Of a stretch of 64,000 nt of DNA, positions 17,681 through 25,674 are shown one piece after another (the stretch's first letter is position 1; the number at the start of each line of letters is the position of its first letter). The DNA is taken from the NCBI RefSeq assembly GCF_024505145.1, contig NZ_JANIAA010000002.1, positions 372,001-436,000 on the forward strand, given 5' to 3'. Origin of the DNA: Streptomyces rugosispiralis (lineage in GTDB: Bacteria; Actinomycetota; Actinomycetes; Streptomycetales; Streptomycetaceae). The notes beneath the pieces were generated by a model, which saw only the letters and a list, made by a program, of their open reading frames with translations, did no database searches and was not told the origin of the DNA. The position numbers were made by a program, and so were the translations under genes.

Positions 17681-18331
17681 TCAGCTCTCCGGGGCGTCCG
17701 CCGGGAAGCGGAGGTCCGTGGGGGAGCGGAGGTCCGCCGGGAAGCGGAGGTCCACGACCGTGGCGGCGAACGCCAGCGGGCCCGGCAGCAGCGGGACCAG
17801 CAGCGGAATCGACCAGGCCAGGAGCGCGCCGAGGAGCACGGCACCGGCCAGCAGGAGACTGCCGCGCGGGTCCGCGGCCGAGCGGAACAGCGCCTCACGT
17901 GCGGACAGGAGGTGCGGCGTCTCCAAGGCCGTCGCCCGCAGCGCCACGACCATGGCACCCAGGACGAGCAGCGCGAGGGCGGGCGCCATGACGGCAGCTC
18001 CGGGTAGCGCGGCGCGCAGCAGCGCGGCATCCACCAGAACGACCACCACGAGCAGCGGCGGCGCCAGACCGAGGGCCGCCGACCGCGCGGACAGGTGGGC
18101 ACGGAGGTGAGCGCCGTACGTACCGGCCCTGGCCTGGACGCGGTCGCCCGCGGCCTGCCGAAGCGTCGCGGACGCGGCGGCGAACGCGGCCGGGGCCGTG
18201 ACCACCGGCAGGCAGGCGAGGCTGGTGAGCAGGCCGACGAGCAGCATGTCCGCGAAGAGGCTGAAGCCGGAGCCGAAGACCTCTCCGGGTTCCCGGCGCT
18301 CGCGCCGGTGCGCGATCGATGCGTGGGCCAT
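17681..18331 (-). CDS. YesL-like (DUF624) membrane protein
   Basis: A 216-residue membrane protein with about five helices (LFADMLLVGLLTSLACLPVVTAPAAFAAASATL, LLVVVVLVDAALLRAAL and others). The N-terminal pattern with GSGFSLFADMLLVGLLTSLACLPV is that of the YesL/DUF624 family, which is usually encoded with importers of complex plant oligosaccharides. Its exact job is not established. ATG at 18331 is preceded by AAGGGGTGAGG; a GTG at 18343 overlapping the permease stop is the alternative. Its C terminus has a short repeat, DLRFPA-DLRSPT-DLRFPA, from an 18-base DNA repeat. Confidence 0.85.
   Translation of the reverse strand: MAHASIAHRRERREPGEVFGSGFSLFADMLLVGLLTSLACLPVVTAPAAFAAASATLRQAAGDRVQARAGTYGAHLRAHLSARSAALGLAPPLLVVVVLVDAALLRAALPGAAVMAPALALLVLGAMVVALRATALETPHLLSAREALFRSAADPRGSLLLAGAVLLGALLAWSIPLLVPLLPGPLAFAATVVDLRFPADLRSPTDLRFPADAPES
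17699..17752. repeat. Three 18-base tandem units at the YesL-like gene end
   Basis: Units 17699-17716 and 17735-17752 are identical, and the middle unit 17717-17734 differs at a few bases. They encode three copies of a six-residue DLR(F/S)P(A/T) motif at the protein's C terminus. Confidence 0.9.
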
Positions 18332-18339
18332 GGTGTGCC

Positions 18340-19176
18340 TCACCCCTTCAGTCCGGACGTGGCCATGCCCTGCACCAGGTAGCGCTGGAAGACCAGGAAG
18401 AACAGCACGATCGGCAGCACCGAGATCACCGACATGGCGAACATGGGCCCGTACGCGGAGGTACTGGACTGGTCGACGAAGCTGCGCAGGGCGAGCGTGA
18501 TGGTGAACTTCTCCGGCGCGAAGAGATAGATCATCTGCGTGAAGAAGTCGTTCCACGTCCAGATGAACGTGAAGATGGCCGTGGTGATCAGCGCGGGCCG
18601 GGCCAGCGGCAGTGTGATCGACCAATACGCGCGGAAGGGACCGCAGCCGTCGATCCGCGCGGACTCCTCGAGCTCGCGCGGCAGACCGCGCATGAACTGG
18701 ACGATGAGGAAGACGAAGAACGCCTCGGTGGCCAGGAACTTCGGTAGGATCAGCGGCCAGAAACTGTCCACCAGGCCGAGCCGGTTGAAGATGATGTACT
18801 GCGGAATCAGCACGACGTGGTGCGGCAGCATCAGCGTCGCCACCATGAAGGCGAACATCACCTTGCTCATCCGGAACCGCAGCCGGGCGAAGGCGTAGGC
18901 GGCCAGCGAGCAGGACAGGACGTTGCCGACCACGGCGCCCCCCGCGATCAGCAGGGTGTTGCCGAGCAGGCGGGTGACGGTGACGCCGGAGACCCCGTCC
19001 AGGGCGGTCGTGTAGTTCGACCACTCCAGGTGGCTGGGCAGCAGATCGAGGCTGGTCACCACCTCGTCGGCCGGCTTCAGCGAAGTGGCGAGCAGCCAGG
19101 CCAGCGGATACAGCAGGACGAGCAGGCACACGGCCGCGACGGTGTGCGGCAGCCACCGCTTCGTGGCGATGTTCAT
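18340..19176 (-). CDS. Sugar ABC importer permease (MalG/AraQ type)
   Basis: 278 residues, six predicted membrane helices. The conserved cytoplasmic EAA loop is present as ELEESARIDGCGPFRAYWSITLPLARPAL, where the ATPase docks. It belongs to the second-permease type of carbohydrate-uptake family 1 importers. Its ATG overlaps the TGA of the upstream permease gene (ATGA), showing tight coupling. No ATPase gene lies in this locus. In Streptomyces the shared ATPase MsiK serves many such importers, so it probably serves this one too. Confidence 0.95.
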   Translation of the reverse strand: MNIATKRWLPHTVAAVCLLVLLYPLAWLLATSLKPADEVVTSLDLLPSHLEWSNYTTALDGVSGVTVTRLLGNTLLIAGGAVVGNVLSCSLAAYAFARLRFRMSKVMFAFMVATLMLPHHVVLIPQYIIFNRLGLVDSFWPLILPKFLATEAFFVFLIVQFMRGLPRELEESARIDGCGPFRAYWSITLPLARPALITTAIFTFIWTWNDFFTQMIYLFAPEKFTITLALRSFVDQSSTSAYGPMFAMSVISVLPIVLFFLVFQRYLVQGMATSGLKG

Positions 19177-20144
19177 CGGCCCTCCTCGTCCGCGTAGAAC
19201 ACCCAGGACCGGGAGGTCCGGAACAGGATCAGGGTGATCGCGCCGATGGCGATCAGCAGCAGCCAGGCCATCGCCGCGGCGTAGCCCATGTGCGAGGCCG
19301 TGAAGCCGCGCTCGTACAGGTAGAGCGTGTAGAACATCGTGGAGTCGGCGGGGCCGCCGTCGCCGCCGCTGATGGCGAACGCCGGGGTGAAGACCTGGAA
19401 CGAGTTGATGACCTCGAGGACCAGGTTGAAGAAGACGACCGGCGACAGCATCGGCACGGTGATGGACACGAACTGCCGCCAGCGGCCCGCGCCGTCGAGC
19501 GCGGCGGCCTCGTAGAGGTCGGGCGAGATCTGCTGGAGGCCCGCGAGGAAGATCACCATGGGCGCGCCGAACTGCCAGGCCGTCAGCAGGACGACCCCGT
19601 ACACCGCGAGGTCGGGGTTGCCGACCCAGCCGCCGGCGTGGATGCCGACCGCGTCCAGGACGTCGGGGACCGTGCCGCCGTCGTTGAACAGCGCCTTCCA
19701 CACCAGGGCGATGGACATGCTCGCCCCGAGCAGCGACGGGCCGTAGAACGCGGAGCGGTAGAAGCCCTGGCCCCGGCCGAGGCTCTTCAGAAGCATCGCC
19801 ACACCGAGGGCGAGGCCCAGCTTCAGCGGGACGGCCACGACGACGTACAGCATGGTGGTGCCGACCGACCGCCAGTAGCGCGGATCCTCGAACAGCATCT
19901 CCTGGTAGTTGCGCAGGCCCACCCAGTGCGGCGGGTCGAACAGGTTGTAGTCCGTGAACGACAGGTACAGCGACACGGCCATCGGCGCCAGGGTCAGCAC
20001 GACCGCGCCGATCATCCACGGGGAGAGGAACACATAGGCGGGCCACTGCCGTTCGCGGACCTGGCGCCGCTCGCTCTTCCGCGGGCGCGGATCCGTCGTG
20101 CGGCCGACGCCCGCGGGCGCCCTCGTCGTCGACACCGTGCTCAT
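19173..20144 (-). CDS. Sugar ABC importer permease (MalF/UgpA type)
   Basis: 323 residues with six membrane helices (for example AYVFLSPWMIGAVVLTLAPMAVSLYLSF) and the EAA loop DLYEAAALDGAGRWRQFVSITVPMLSP. It forms the membrane channel with the other permease (18340-19176). The ATG at 20144 overlaps the stop of the solute-binding protein gene (ATGA). The expected substrate is an oligosaccharide released by the exported GH67 and GH43 enzymes, such as a xylo- or aldouronic oligomer; this is inferred from context. Confidence 0.95.
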   Translation of the reverse strand: MSTVSTTRAPAGVGRTTDPRPRKSERRQVRERQWPAYVFLSPWMIGAVVLTLAPMAVSLYLSFTDYNLFDPPHWVGLRNYQEMLFEDPRYWRSVGTTMLYVVVAVPLKLGLALGVAMLLKSLGRGQGFYRSAFYGPSLLGASMSIALVWKALFNDGGTVPDVLDAVGIHAGGWVGNPDLAVYGVVLLTAWQFGAPMVIFLAGLQQISPDLYEAAALDGAGRWRQFVSITVPMLSPVVFFNLVLEVINSFQVFTPAFAISGGDGGPADSTMFYTLYLYERGFTASHMGYAAAMAWLLLIAIGAITLILFRTSRSWVFYADEEGR

Positions 20145-21478
20145 GACCTCAGCTCCCGGTTCGCCTCGTCGATGAGTTCGCGCGCCGCCTGCCGCGGGGT
20201 GGCCATGCCGTACATCACGCGTTGGTAGCCCCGTTTGAACGCCGTCTGGATCGCGAGGTCGCCGGGCGGCGGTGCGGTCGGGGGGTCGTCCAGGCCGTAC
20301 TTCTCCATCGTCTGCGCGTAGTCGTAGATCTCCCGCTCCGGTCCCTGGAGCGTCTTGGCGACCCGGGCGGCGATCTTCCGGTTGGGCGGGGTGGAGCGGG
20401 AGAAGCCGAGGATGTCGCCCGCCCGTTGGTCGTTGAGGAGGAAGTCGATCAACTGGGCCGCCTCCTCGGGGTGCTCGCTGTTCGCACCGATGCCGAGGAG
20501 CATGCTCGGCTTGAAGTACGAGCCCTGGTGCCCGCCGGTCGTGGGCACGGGCGCGAAGTGGATGTCCTCGCCGAGCAGGCCCGTGTACCCGGGGAACGGC
20601 GCGTCCCAGGTGAAGTCGGCGGCCGCGAGGCGGCGGCCGATGGGGCTGGTCTCGGTGCTCTTGGCCTGCACGGTGTCCCTGGCCTCGGCGATGGCGCCGT
20701 CCTTGCGGAGGCTGTCGCAGAACGACCAGAAGGCGGTCAGGTCGTCCTCGGTGAAGCCGAGTTCGCTCTGGCCTGCGTAGAGCTTCCCGCCCCGGCCGCG
20801 CAGCCAGGTCTCGAAGACGTCCTCGTTGCCGCCGCCGTCGTTGGAGCCGGTGAAGGGGCGCCCGTCGGGCGACTTCAGGCCCAGTGCGGCGATCTTCTTG
20901 TTGGCCGCCCCCCAGTCCTGCCAGGTCCAACTCGGCGGGGGCGCGGGGATTCCGGCCTTCTTGTAGACGGCGGAGTCGTAGGCGTATCCGGTGATGCCAC
21001 GGCCCATGGGCAGGGCGTACTGCCCGCCCTGGTAGGTGCCGGTGCGCAGCAGGCCCTTGTCCATCTCGGACGTACGGATCGTCCTGGCCTTGACGAGGTC
21101 GTCGAGCGGCATGATCGCTTCGCCGCCCGCGTACTGGGAGACCTGCCGGTAGTCGAGCTGGACCACGTCGGGTATTCCGCCGCCCGCGGCCTGGGTGGAC
21201 AGCTTCTGCAGATAGGACGTGAACTCACCATTGGACGTGCGGACGGTGACGCCCGGATGCTCCTTCTCGAAGAGACGTACCGCCTTCTCGGTGCGCGCGG
21301 CACGGTCGTCGTTCCCCCACCAGGAGAACGTGAGGGTGACGCCGCCCGAGGTACTGCCGCTCGCGGCGGAGCAGCCGGAGAGCGTGGAGGTCAGGACCGT
21401 ACTGAGGCCGACGGCGGCCGCGGCGAGGACGGCCCGGCGGCTCGGGTGGTGGAGTCGGCCGTTCGGAGGCTCGGGCAT
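20141..21478 (-). CDS. Extracellular sugar-binding lipoprotein
   Basis: 445 residues. It has a signal with paired Arg (HPSRRAVLAAAAVGLSTVLTSTLSGC) and lipobox LSGC, so it is lipid-anchored and possibly Tat-exported. The mature part is a family 1 solute-binding protein: VTLTFSWWGNDDRAARTEKAVRLFEKEHPGVTV, then SYLQKLSTQAAGGGIPDVVQLDY. It captures the oligosaccharide and delivers it to the two permeases encoded downstream. It follows the Gfo/Idh oxidoreductase gene by 57 bases in the same operon. Confidence 0.95.
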   Translation of the reverse strand: MPEPPNGRLHHPSRRAVLAAAAVGLSTVLTSTLSGCSAASGSTSGGVTLTFSWWGNDDRAARTEKAVRLFEKEHPGVTVRTSNGEFTSYLQKLSTQAAGGGIPDVVQLDYRQVSQYAGGEAIMPLDDLVKARTIRTSEMDKGLLRTGTYQGGQYALPMGRGITGYAYDSAVYKKAGIPAPPPSWTWQDWGAANKKIAALGLKSPDGRPFTGSNDGGGNEDVFETWLRGRGGKLYAGQSELGFTEDDLTAFWSFCDSLRKDGAIAEARDTVQAKSTETSPIGRRLAAADFTWDAPFPGYTGLLGEDIHFAPVPTTGGHQGSYFKPSMLLGIGANSEHPEEAAQLIDFLLNDQRAGDILGFSRSTPPNRKIAARVAKTLQGPEREIYDYAQTMEKYGLDDPPTAPPPGDLAIQTAFKRGYQRVMYGMATPRQAARELIDEANRELRS

Positions 21479-21535
21479 GGGGACCTTCCAGGGGGAGAGG
21501 GGGAGTGGGCGCCGGCGGGGACGTTGTGGAGGGCG

Positions 21536-22684
21536 TCAGACGCCGGAACGCACGTCCGGCTGGGGGAGAGGGGCCCAGCCCGGGGCGCCGCCGTGCAACT
21601 CGGTGTAGTAGGGGTCGCCGGGGCCGATCTCCCCCGCCCGGACCGGGTCGCCGGTGAACGCGGACTTGTACAGGGCGGTGATGAACTCGAGCGTCCGACG
21701 CCCGCCCCCGCCGCTGGTGGCGTGGCGCCGTCCCGCCCTGATGTCGGCCACGAGGGCGCGGAGTTGGGCCAGGTGGGAGCTCGGCTCGTCGGTGCCGAAG
21801 TCGTGCCAGGCGGCCACCGTCTCCTCGAGGACGGCGGGGGCCGCGGTGATGCGCCAGTCCGCGTTTCGGTAGCCGTACAGATGGGTCAGCTCGATCGTGG
21901 CGAGTTCGCAGTCGACGCGGACGCGGCTGACCTCGTCCGGGCTGAGCACGCTGTTGACCACGGTGGCCACGGCCCCGCTCGCGAACCGCACCTGTGCCGT
22001 GGACACGTCCTCGGTCTCCACGTCGTGCACGAGCCGCGCCGCCATCCCCCGCACCTCGCTCCAGGGGCCCATCAGGTCGAGCAGCAGATCCGTCTGGTGG
22101 ATGCCGTGTCCCATGGCGGGGCCGCCGCCCTCGGTCGCCCACCGCCCGCGCCACGGAACGGAGTAGTAGGCGGCGTCCCGGTACCAGGTCGTCTGGCAGT
22201 GCGCGACGAGCGGGCGGCCGAACGCCCCCTCCCGCAGCAGTCGCCGCACATGGCGTGCGCCGGAGCCGAAGCGGTGCTGGAAGACGATGGAGGCGTACGG
22301 ACCCGCGTCCCCGCCCTTCTCGGCGGCCTCGATCGCGTCGAAGTCGGCGAGGGACGGGCACGGCGGTTTCTCGCACCACACCCAGGCGCCCGCCCGCAGC
22401 GCGGCCACCGCCTGGTCGCGGTGCACGGCGGGCGGGGTGCACAGCACCACGAGGTCCGGGCGCAGTTCGGCCAGGGTCGCGTCGAGGTCCGTCGAGGCGT
22501 ACGGGATCCCGGCGTCGGCGGTGAACGCGCGCACCGCCCGCATGTCGACGTCGACGGCGGCGACGATCTCCACCTCGCCCGCGTCGGCCAGCGTCCGCAG
22601 CGCGGGCAGGTGACTGGAGCGCGCGATGCCTCCGGTGCCGACCACGGCGGTGCGCAGCGGGGTGGTGGAGCGGTGCGAAGACAT
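21536..22684 (-). CDS. Gfo/Idh/MocA-family oxidoreductase
   Basis: 382 residues. The N-terminal Rossmann fold begins LRTAVVGTGGIARSSHLPAL, and the family EKP motif appears as VWCEKPPCPS. The C-terminal beta domain binds a sugar or sugar acid. These NAD(P)-dependent enzymes oxidise or epimerise sugar derivatives; here the substrate may come from the imported glucuronoxylan fragment. It is the first gene of the minus-strand operon, directly downstream of the LacI-type operators. ATG at 22684 follows GAGAGGG by 5 bases. Confidence 0.92.
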   Translation of the reverse strand: MSSHRSTTPLRTAVVGTGGIARSSHLPALRTLADAGEVEIVAAVDVDMRAVRAFTADAGIPYASTDLDATLAELRPDLVVLCTPPAVHRDQAVAALRAGAWVWCEKPPCPSLADFDAIEAAEKGGDAGPYASIVFQHRFGSGARHVRRLLREGAFGRPLVAHCQTTWYRDAAYYSVPWRGRWATEGGGPAMGHGIHQTDLLLDLMGPWSEVRGMAARLVHDVETEDVSTAQVRFASGAVATVVNSVLSPDEVSRVRVDCELATIELTHLYGYRNADWRITAAPAVLEETVAAWHDFGTDEPSSHLAQLRALVADIRAGRRHATSGGGGRRTLEFITALYKSAFTGDPVRAGEIGPGDPYYTELHGGAPGWAPLPQPDVRSGV

Positions 22685-22789
22685 GCGGACCCTCTCATGG
22701 GACGGGTGGTGAGCGCGGCGCCGTGGCCACGGGCGGGCAGCCCGGACCGTCCGACGGACAGTCGTCAGCCGCGCATGTGACGCCCTCGG

Positions 22790-22828
22790 TAGCAACCGCT
22801 TGCTATCGATTGGTTCCAACGTTGTAAC
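22790..22828. promoter_or_regulatory. Two LacI-type operators controlling the sugar operon
   Basis: TAGCAACCGCTTGCTA (22790-22805) is a perfect 6-4-6 palindrome. GTTCCAACGTTGTAAC (22813-22828) is a near-perfect palindrome around the central CG typical of LacI family sites. They lie between the divergent LacI and Gfo/Idh genes. The second overlaps the likely -10 region of the minus-strand promoter, which has TTGACC at 22845-22850. Confidence 0.75.
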
Positions 22829-22887
22829 TGCGAAATCTCGCCACGGTCAACCCCTTGTCGGGAACGGGATTCCGGGCCGCCCCGGCG

Positions 22888-22916
22888 CTGACAGCCCGCC
22901 GACACCCATGCATAAT
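22888..22916 (+). promoter_or_regulatory. Promoter of the LacI gene
   Basis: CTGACA at 22888-22893 and CATAAT at 22911-22916 are separated by 17 bases. Each differs from the sigma-70-type consensus at a single base. The GTG start at 22948 lies about 25 bases after the expected transcription start. Confidence 0.6.
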
Positions 22917-22947
22917 GCGGAGAAACACAGGTGAGGGGGTTCGGCCA

Positions 22948-23991
22948 GTGGCCGCGGTGACACTCAAGGACGTGGCGGAGCGGGCAGGGGTCTCTATCAA
23001 GACCGTGTCCAACGTTGTACGCGATGCTCCTCGCGTATCCGAGGCCACGCGGAAGCGCGTACTGAAGGCCGTGCACGAGCTCGGCTACCGGCCGAACCCG
23101 TCGGCCCGCCGTCTGCGCACCGGGCACAGCGGCCTGATCGGCCTCGCCGTCCCGGACCTGGCCACGCCGTACTTCGCCGAACTCGCCCAGCACGTACGGG
23201 CCGAGGCCGCGCAGCTGGGCCTGACCGTCCTGATCGAGGAGACGTCGGGCGACGCGACGGAGGAACTGCGCCTGGCGACCGGCGTCGGCGCGTCACTGCT
23301 GGACGGCGTGATCCTGTCGCCCCTGGGTGTCTCGCCCGACGACCTCGCAGCCGTGGCCAACGAGTTCCCGCTGGTCCTGCTCGGCGAGCGCAGCTACGCG
23401 CGCGACCAGGTGGGGGCCGACCACGTACTGATCGACAACGTCGCGGCGGCGCGCGAGGCCACCACGCACCTGGCCGGCCTCGGCCGTACCCGGATCGCCG
23501 CCATCGGCGTGGATCGGCAGGCGTCGGCGACCAGCCGTCAGCGCCTGGAGGGTTTCCAGCTCGCCCTGCACGAGGCCGGGGTGACGTACGACCCCCGGCT
23601 CGCGCCCTCCATCAAGGAGTTCGACCGGCGCAACGGCCTGCTGGCGATGCGCGCTCTCGCCGAGCTTCCGGTGGGCGTGCGGCCGGACGCGGTCTTCTGC
23701 TTCAGCGACCTGCTGGCGGCCGGGGCCCAGCGGGCCCTGTTCGAAGCCGGATTGCGCATCCCGGACGACGTCGCCGTGGCGAGCATCGACGGCTCCGACG
23801 AGGCGCTCTACAGCACGCCCTCCCTGACGTCCGTGGTCCCCGACAAGGCCGCGATCGCCGGGCTCGCCGTGAAGTGCCTGGCGGCCCGCATCCGCTCGGA
23901 CGTGCCCCTGCCGTTCGAGGTGCACACGGCTCCGCACTGGCTGCACGCCCGGGAGTCCACGAACGGCGGGCACCAACGGCTTTTTCGCTGA
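22948..23991 (+). CDS. LacI-family repressor of the hemicellulose operon
   Basis: 347 residues. The N-terminal DNA-binding domain is VTLKDVAERAGVSIKTVSNVVRDAPRVSEATRKRVLKAVHELGYRPNPSARRLRTG, with the hinge helix at PSARRL, followed by a periplasmic-binding-protein-like sensor domain with FCFSDLLAAGAQRAL and PSLTSVVPDK. It is divergent from the Gfo/Idh-importer-glycosidase operon and should repress it until a sugar binds. The GTG at 22948 follows GAGGGGGT by about 8 bases. Inside the gene, 23008-23019 repeats 12 bases of the operator (TCCAACGTTGTA) within the helix-turn-helix codons. Confidence 0.95.
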   Translation: MAAVTLKDVAERAGVSIKTVSNVVRDAPRVSEATRKRVLKAVHELGYRPNPSARRLRTGHSGLIGLAVPDLATPYFAELAQHVRAEAAQLGLTVLIEETSGDATEELRLATGVGASLLDGVILSPLGVSPDDLAAVANEFPLVLLGERSYARDQVGADHVLIDNVAAAREATTHLAGLGRTRIAAIGVDRQASATSRQRLEGFQLALHEAGVTYDPRLAPSIKEFDRRNGLLAMRALAELPVGVRPDAVFCFSDLLAAGAQRALFEAGLRIPDDVAVASIDGSDEALYSTPSLTSVVPDKAAIAGLAVKCLAARIRSDVPLPFEVHTAPHWLHARESTNGGHQRLFR

Positions 23992-24045
23992 CCTCGTTGC
24001 TCGACGCTCTGGTGTAGAAGCCGCCGGCCGTCAGCGGCAGGGGAC

Positions 24046-24074
24046 GAGGAGCCCCGACGCCCACCGGGCTCCTC
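24046..24074. terminator. Hairpin between convergent LacI and sulfatase genes
   Basis: GAGGAGCCC at 24046-24054 and GGGCTCCTC at 24066-24074 form a perfect 9-base stem with an 11-base loop. A pyrimidine-rich tract with repeated TTCTCCCG and a short T run follows to about 24118. Confidence 0.65.
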
Positions 24075-24141
24075 CGGTTCTCCCGGTCCCTCCCGTTCTC
24101 CCGTTCTCCCGGTTTTTCGGCACGCGGAGGCCGTCACCGTC

Positions 24142-25674
24142 TCATGACGATTGCCCCTTTCCCCCGGAAGGCCGGTAGGGAGCGAGGTGGTTGCGGGGGG
24201 CGCGCTTGAGCCGGTAGCCGCCGGGGACCGTCGGCAGCGGGTCCTCGGCCCGCATCTGCCACACGGCCAGCAGGGACAGCAGCCTGACCCGTTCGCCGGC
24301 GGCCGCCGGGTCCGGCCAGCGGTCCACCAGCTCCAGCGGGTCCTCGCGCAGGTTGTACAGGCGGAAGTCCCCGACGATGTCGGCGTACAGCGTCCAGTCC
24401 CCGCTGCGGACCTTGCGGCGGCGTCCGCTCTGCGTGGCCGCGTTGAGCTCGTCCCAGCGGGGTTCGCCGTCCGGGCCGTCGAAGATGAGTCCGGGCATCT
24501 GGTCGGCCACGTCCTCGGGCCCGTACGGGAGCCCTCCCATGCCCTGCTCCACGTACACGCTGTCGAACTCCTCCGCCGGACCGGGCCGTCCGGTCAGCGA
24601 CGGCCACAGGCTGCGCCCCTGCACGCCGTCGGGCAGCTCGCGGCCCATCGCCTCGCAGAGCGTGGGCATGAGGTCCGCGAGCGAGACGTGCTCCGGACGC
24701 GGCCCGCCGGTGGGCCGCACCGCGTCCCCGCTGACGACCAGGGGGACTCTGGCCAGGATGTCCGGGATCTCCGCACCCTTGCGCACGAGTCCGTACTCGC
24801 CGACGAAGTCGCCGTGGTCCGCGGTGGCGACGACGACGCGCTCGCGTACCCGGTGCCGGCCCTCCAGTCCTGTCAGCAGCCGCCGCAGTTCGTCGTCGAT
24901 GAGCCGCAGCATGCCGAAGTAGTTGGAACGCGACGGGGCGATGGCTCCCTCGTAGTCGGCCACCGCGCGTTCGCCCAGGCCGCGCAGGTACCGCCAGGGG
25001 AAGGACTTCCCCTCCAGCACGTCGGCCCCGGTGCGGGTCGGCGGCAGCGACTCCTCGGGGAAGAGCGAGAAGTAGGGCTCGGGCACCTGATACGGATTGT
25101 GCGGTTCGGGGATGGACACCGTCAGCAGGAACGGCCGGTCCTCGGGGACACCGGCGGCCCAGGCGAGCGCTTCGTCGACGATGCGGTGCGGGTTCTGGGC
25201 CTCGACCGGGAACGGCGTGGGCGTCTCGTGGGTGCGGTGCCGCAGCGCCGCCAGCCACTTGTCGAACTCCTTGTTCAGCGCCTTGGAGGGAGTGGTCACT
25301 TGGCCGTCGTGCATGAACTCGACCCAGTGATCCACGGACGAGGCGTCGAGATAGGTGTGGTTCTTGCCGATCATCGCCGTGGCGTAACCGGCGGCGCGGG
25401 CCTCACCGAAGAGATCGGTGCCGCGGACCGCGAGCGGACGCGCCGGGTTCTGGGTGACGCGGTGCGCGCTGGGGAACCGTCCGGTCATCAGGCTGGTGCG
25501 CGCGGGGCAGCACAGTGGTGAGGTCGTGTAGGCGCGGTCGAACCAGGCCCCGGAGCGTCCCAGCTCGTCGAGGAACGGCGTGGTGTCCAGCGGGAATCCC
25601 TCACGGGCGCTGACGTCCGCACGGTGCTGGTCGGTCAGGACGAGAACGATGTCGGGCCGGTGGCGGGCGGTCAC
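24142..25674 (-). CDS. Type I sulfatase, apparently cytoplasmic
   Basis: 510 residues of the alkaline-phosphatase-like sulfatase family. The signature SPLCCPARTSLMTGR places the formylglycine-forming Cys at residue 55 (C-x-P-x-R). Metal-site residues are seen in VLTDQHRAD and VVATADHGDFVGEYGL. Activity needs a formylglycine-generating enzyme, not encoded here. No signal peptide is visible, so the substrate must enter the cell first, which fits the coupled importer gene. The GTG at 25674 overlaps the importer's TGA (GTGA). The substrate is a sulfate ester of unknown type, for instance choline sulfate, an aryl sulfate or a sulfated sugar. Confidence 0.92.
   Translation of the reverse strand: MTARHRPDIVLVLTDQHRADVSAREGFPLDTTPFLDELGRSGAWFDRAYTTSPLCCPARTSLMTGRFPSAHRVTQNPARPLAVRGTDLFGEARAAGYATAMIGKNHTYLDASSVDHWVEFMHDGQVTTPSKALNKEFDKWLAALRHRTHETPTPFPVEAQNPHRIVDEALAWAAGVPEDRPFLLTVSIPEPHNPYQVPEPYFSLFPEESLPPTRTGADVLEGKSFPWRYLRGLGERAVADYEGAIAPSRSNYFGMLRLIDDELRRLLTGLEGRHRVRERVVVATADHGDFVGEYGLVRKGAEIPDILARVPLVVSGDAVRPTGGPRPEHVSLADLMPTLCEAMGRELPDGVQGRSLWPSLTGRPGPAEEFDSVYVEQGMGGLPYGPEDVADQMPGLIFDGPDGEPRWDELNAATQSGRRRKVRSGDWTLYADIVGDFRLYNLREDPLELVDRWPDPAAAGERVRLLSLLAVWQMRAEDPLPTVPGGYRLKRAPRNHLAPYRPSGGKGQSS

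Noticed and set aside
20222..22780. Long open frame on the plus strand opposite the binding protein and oxidoreductase genes
   Set aside because: It mirrors two genes with clear family motifs on the minus strand. Its translation has no domain, and its codon use does not fit. Such mirror frames are common in GC-rich DNA; the same applies to the long frames opposite 681-1916, 12130-15780 and 39527-41002.
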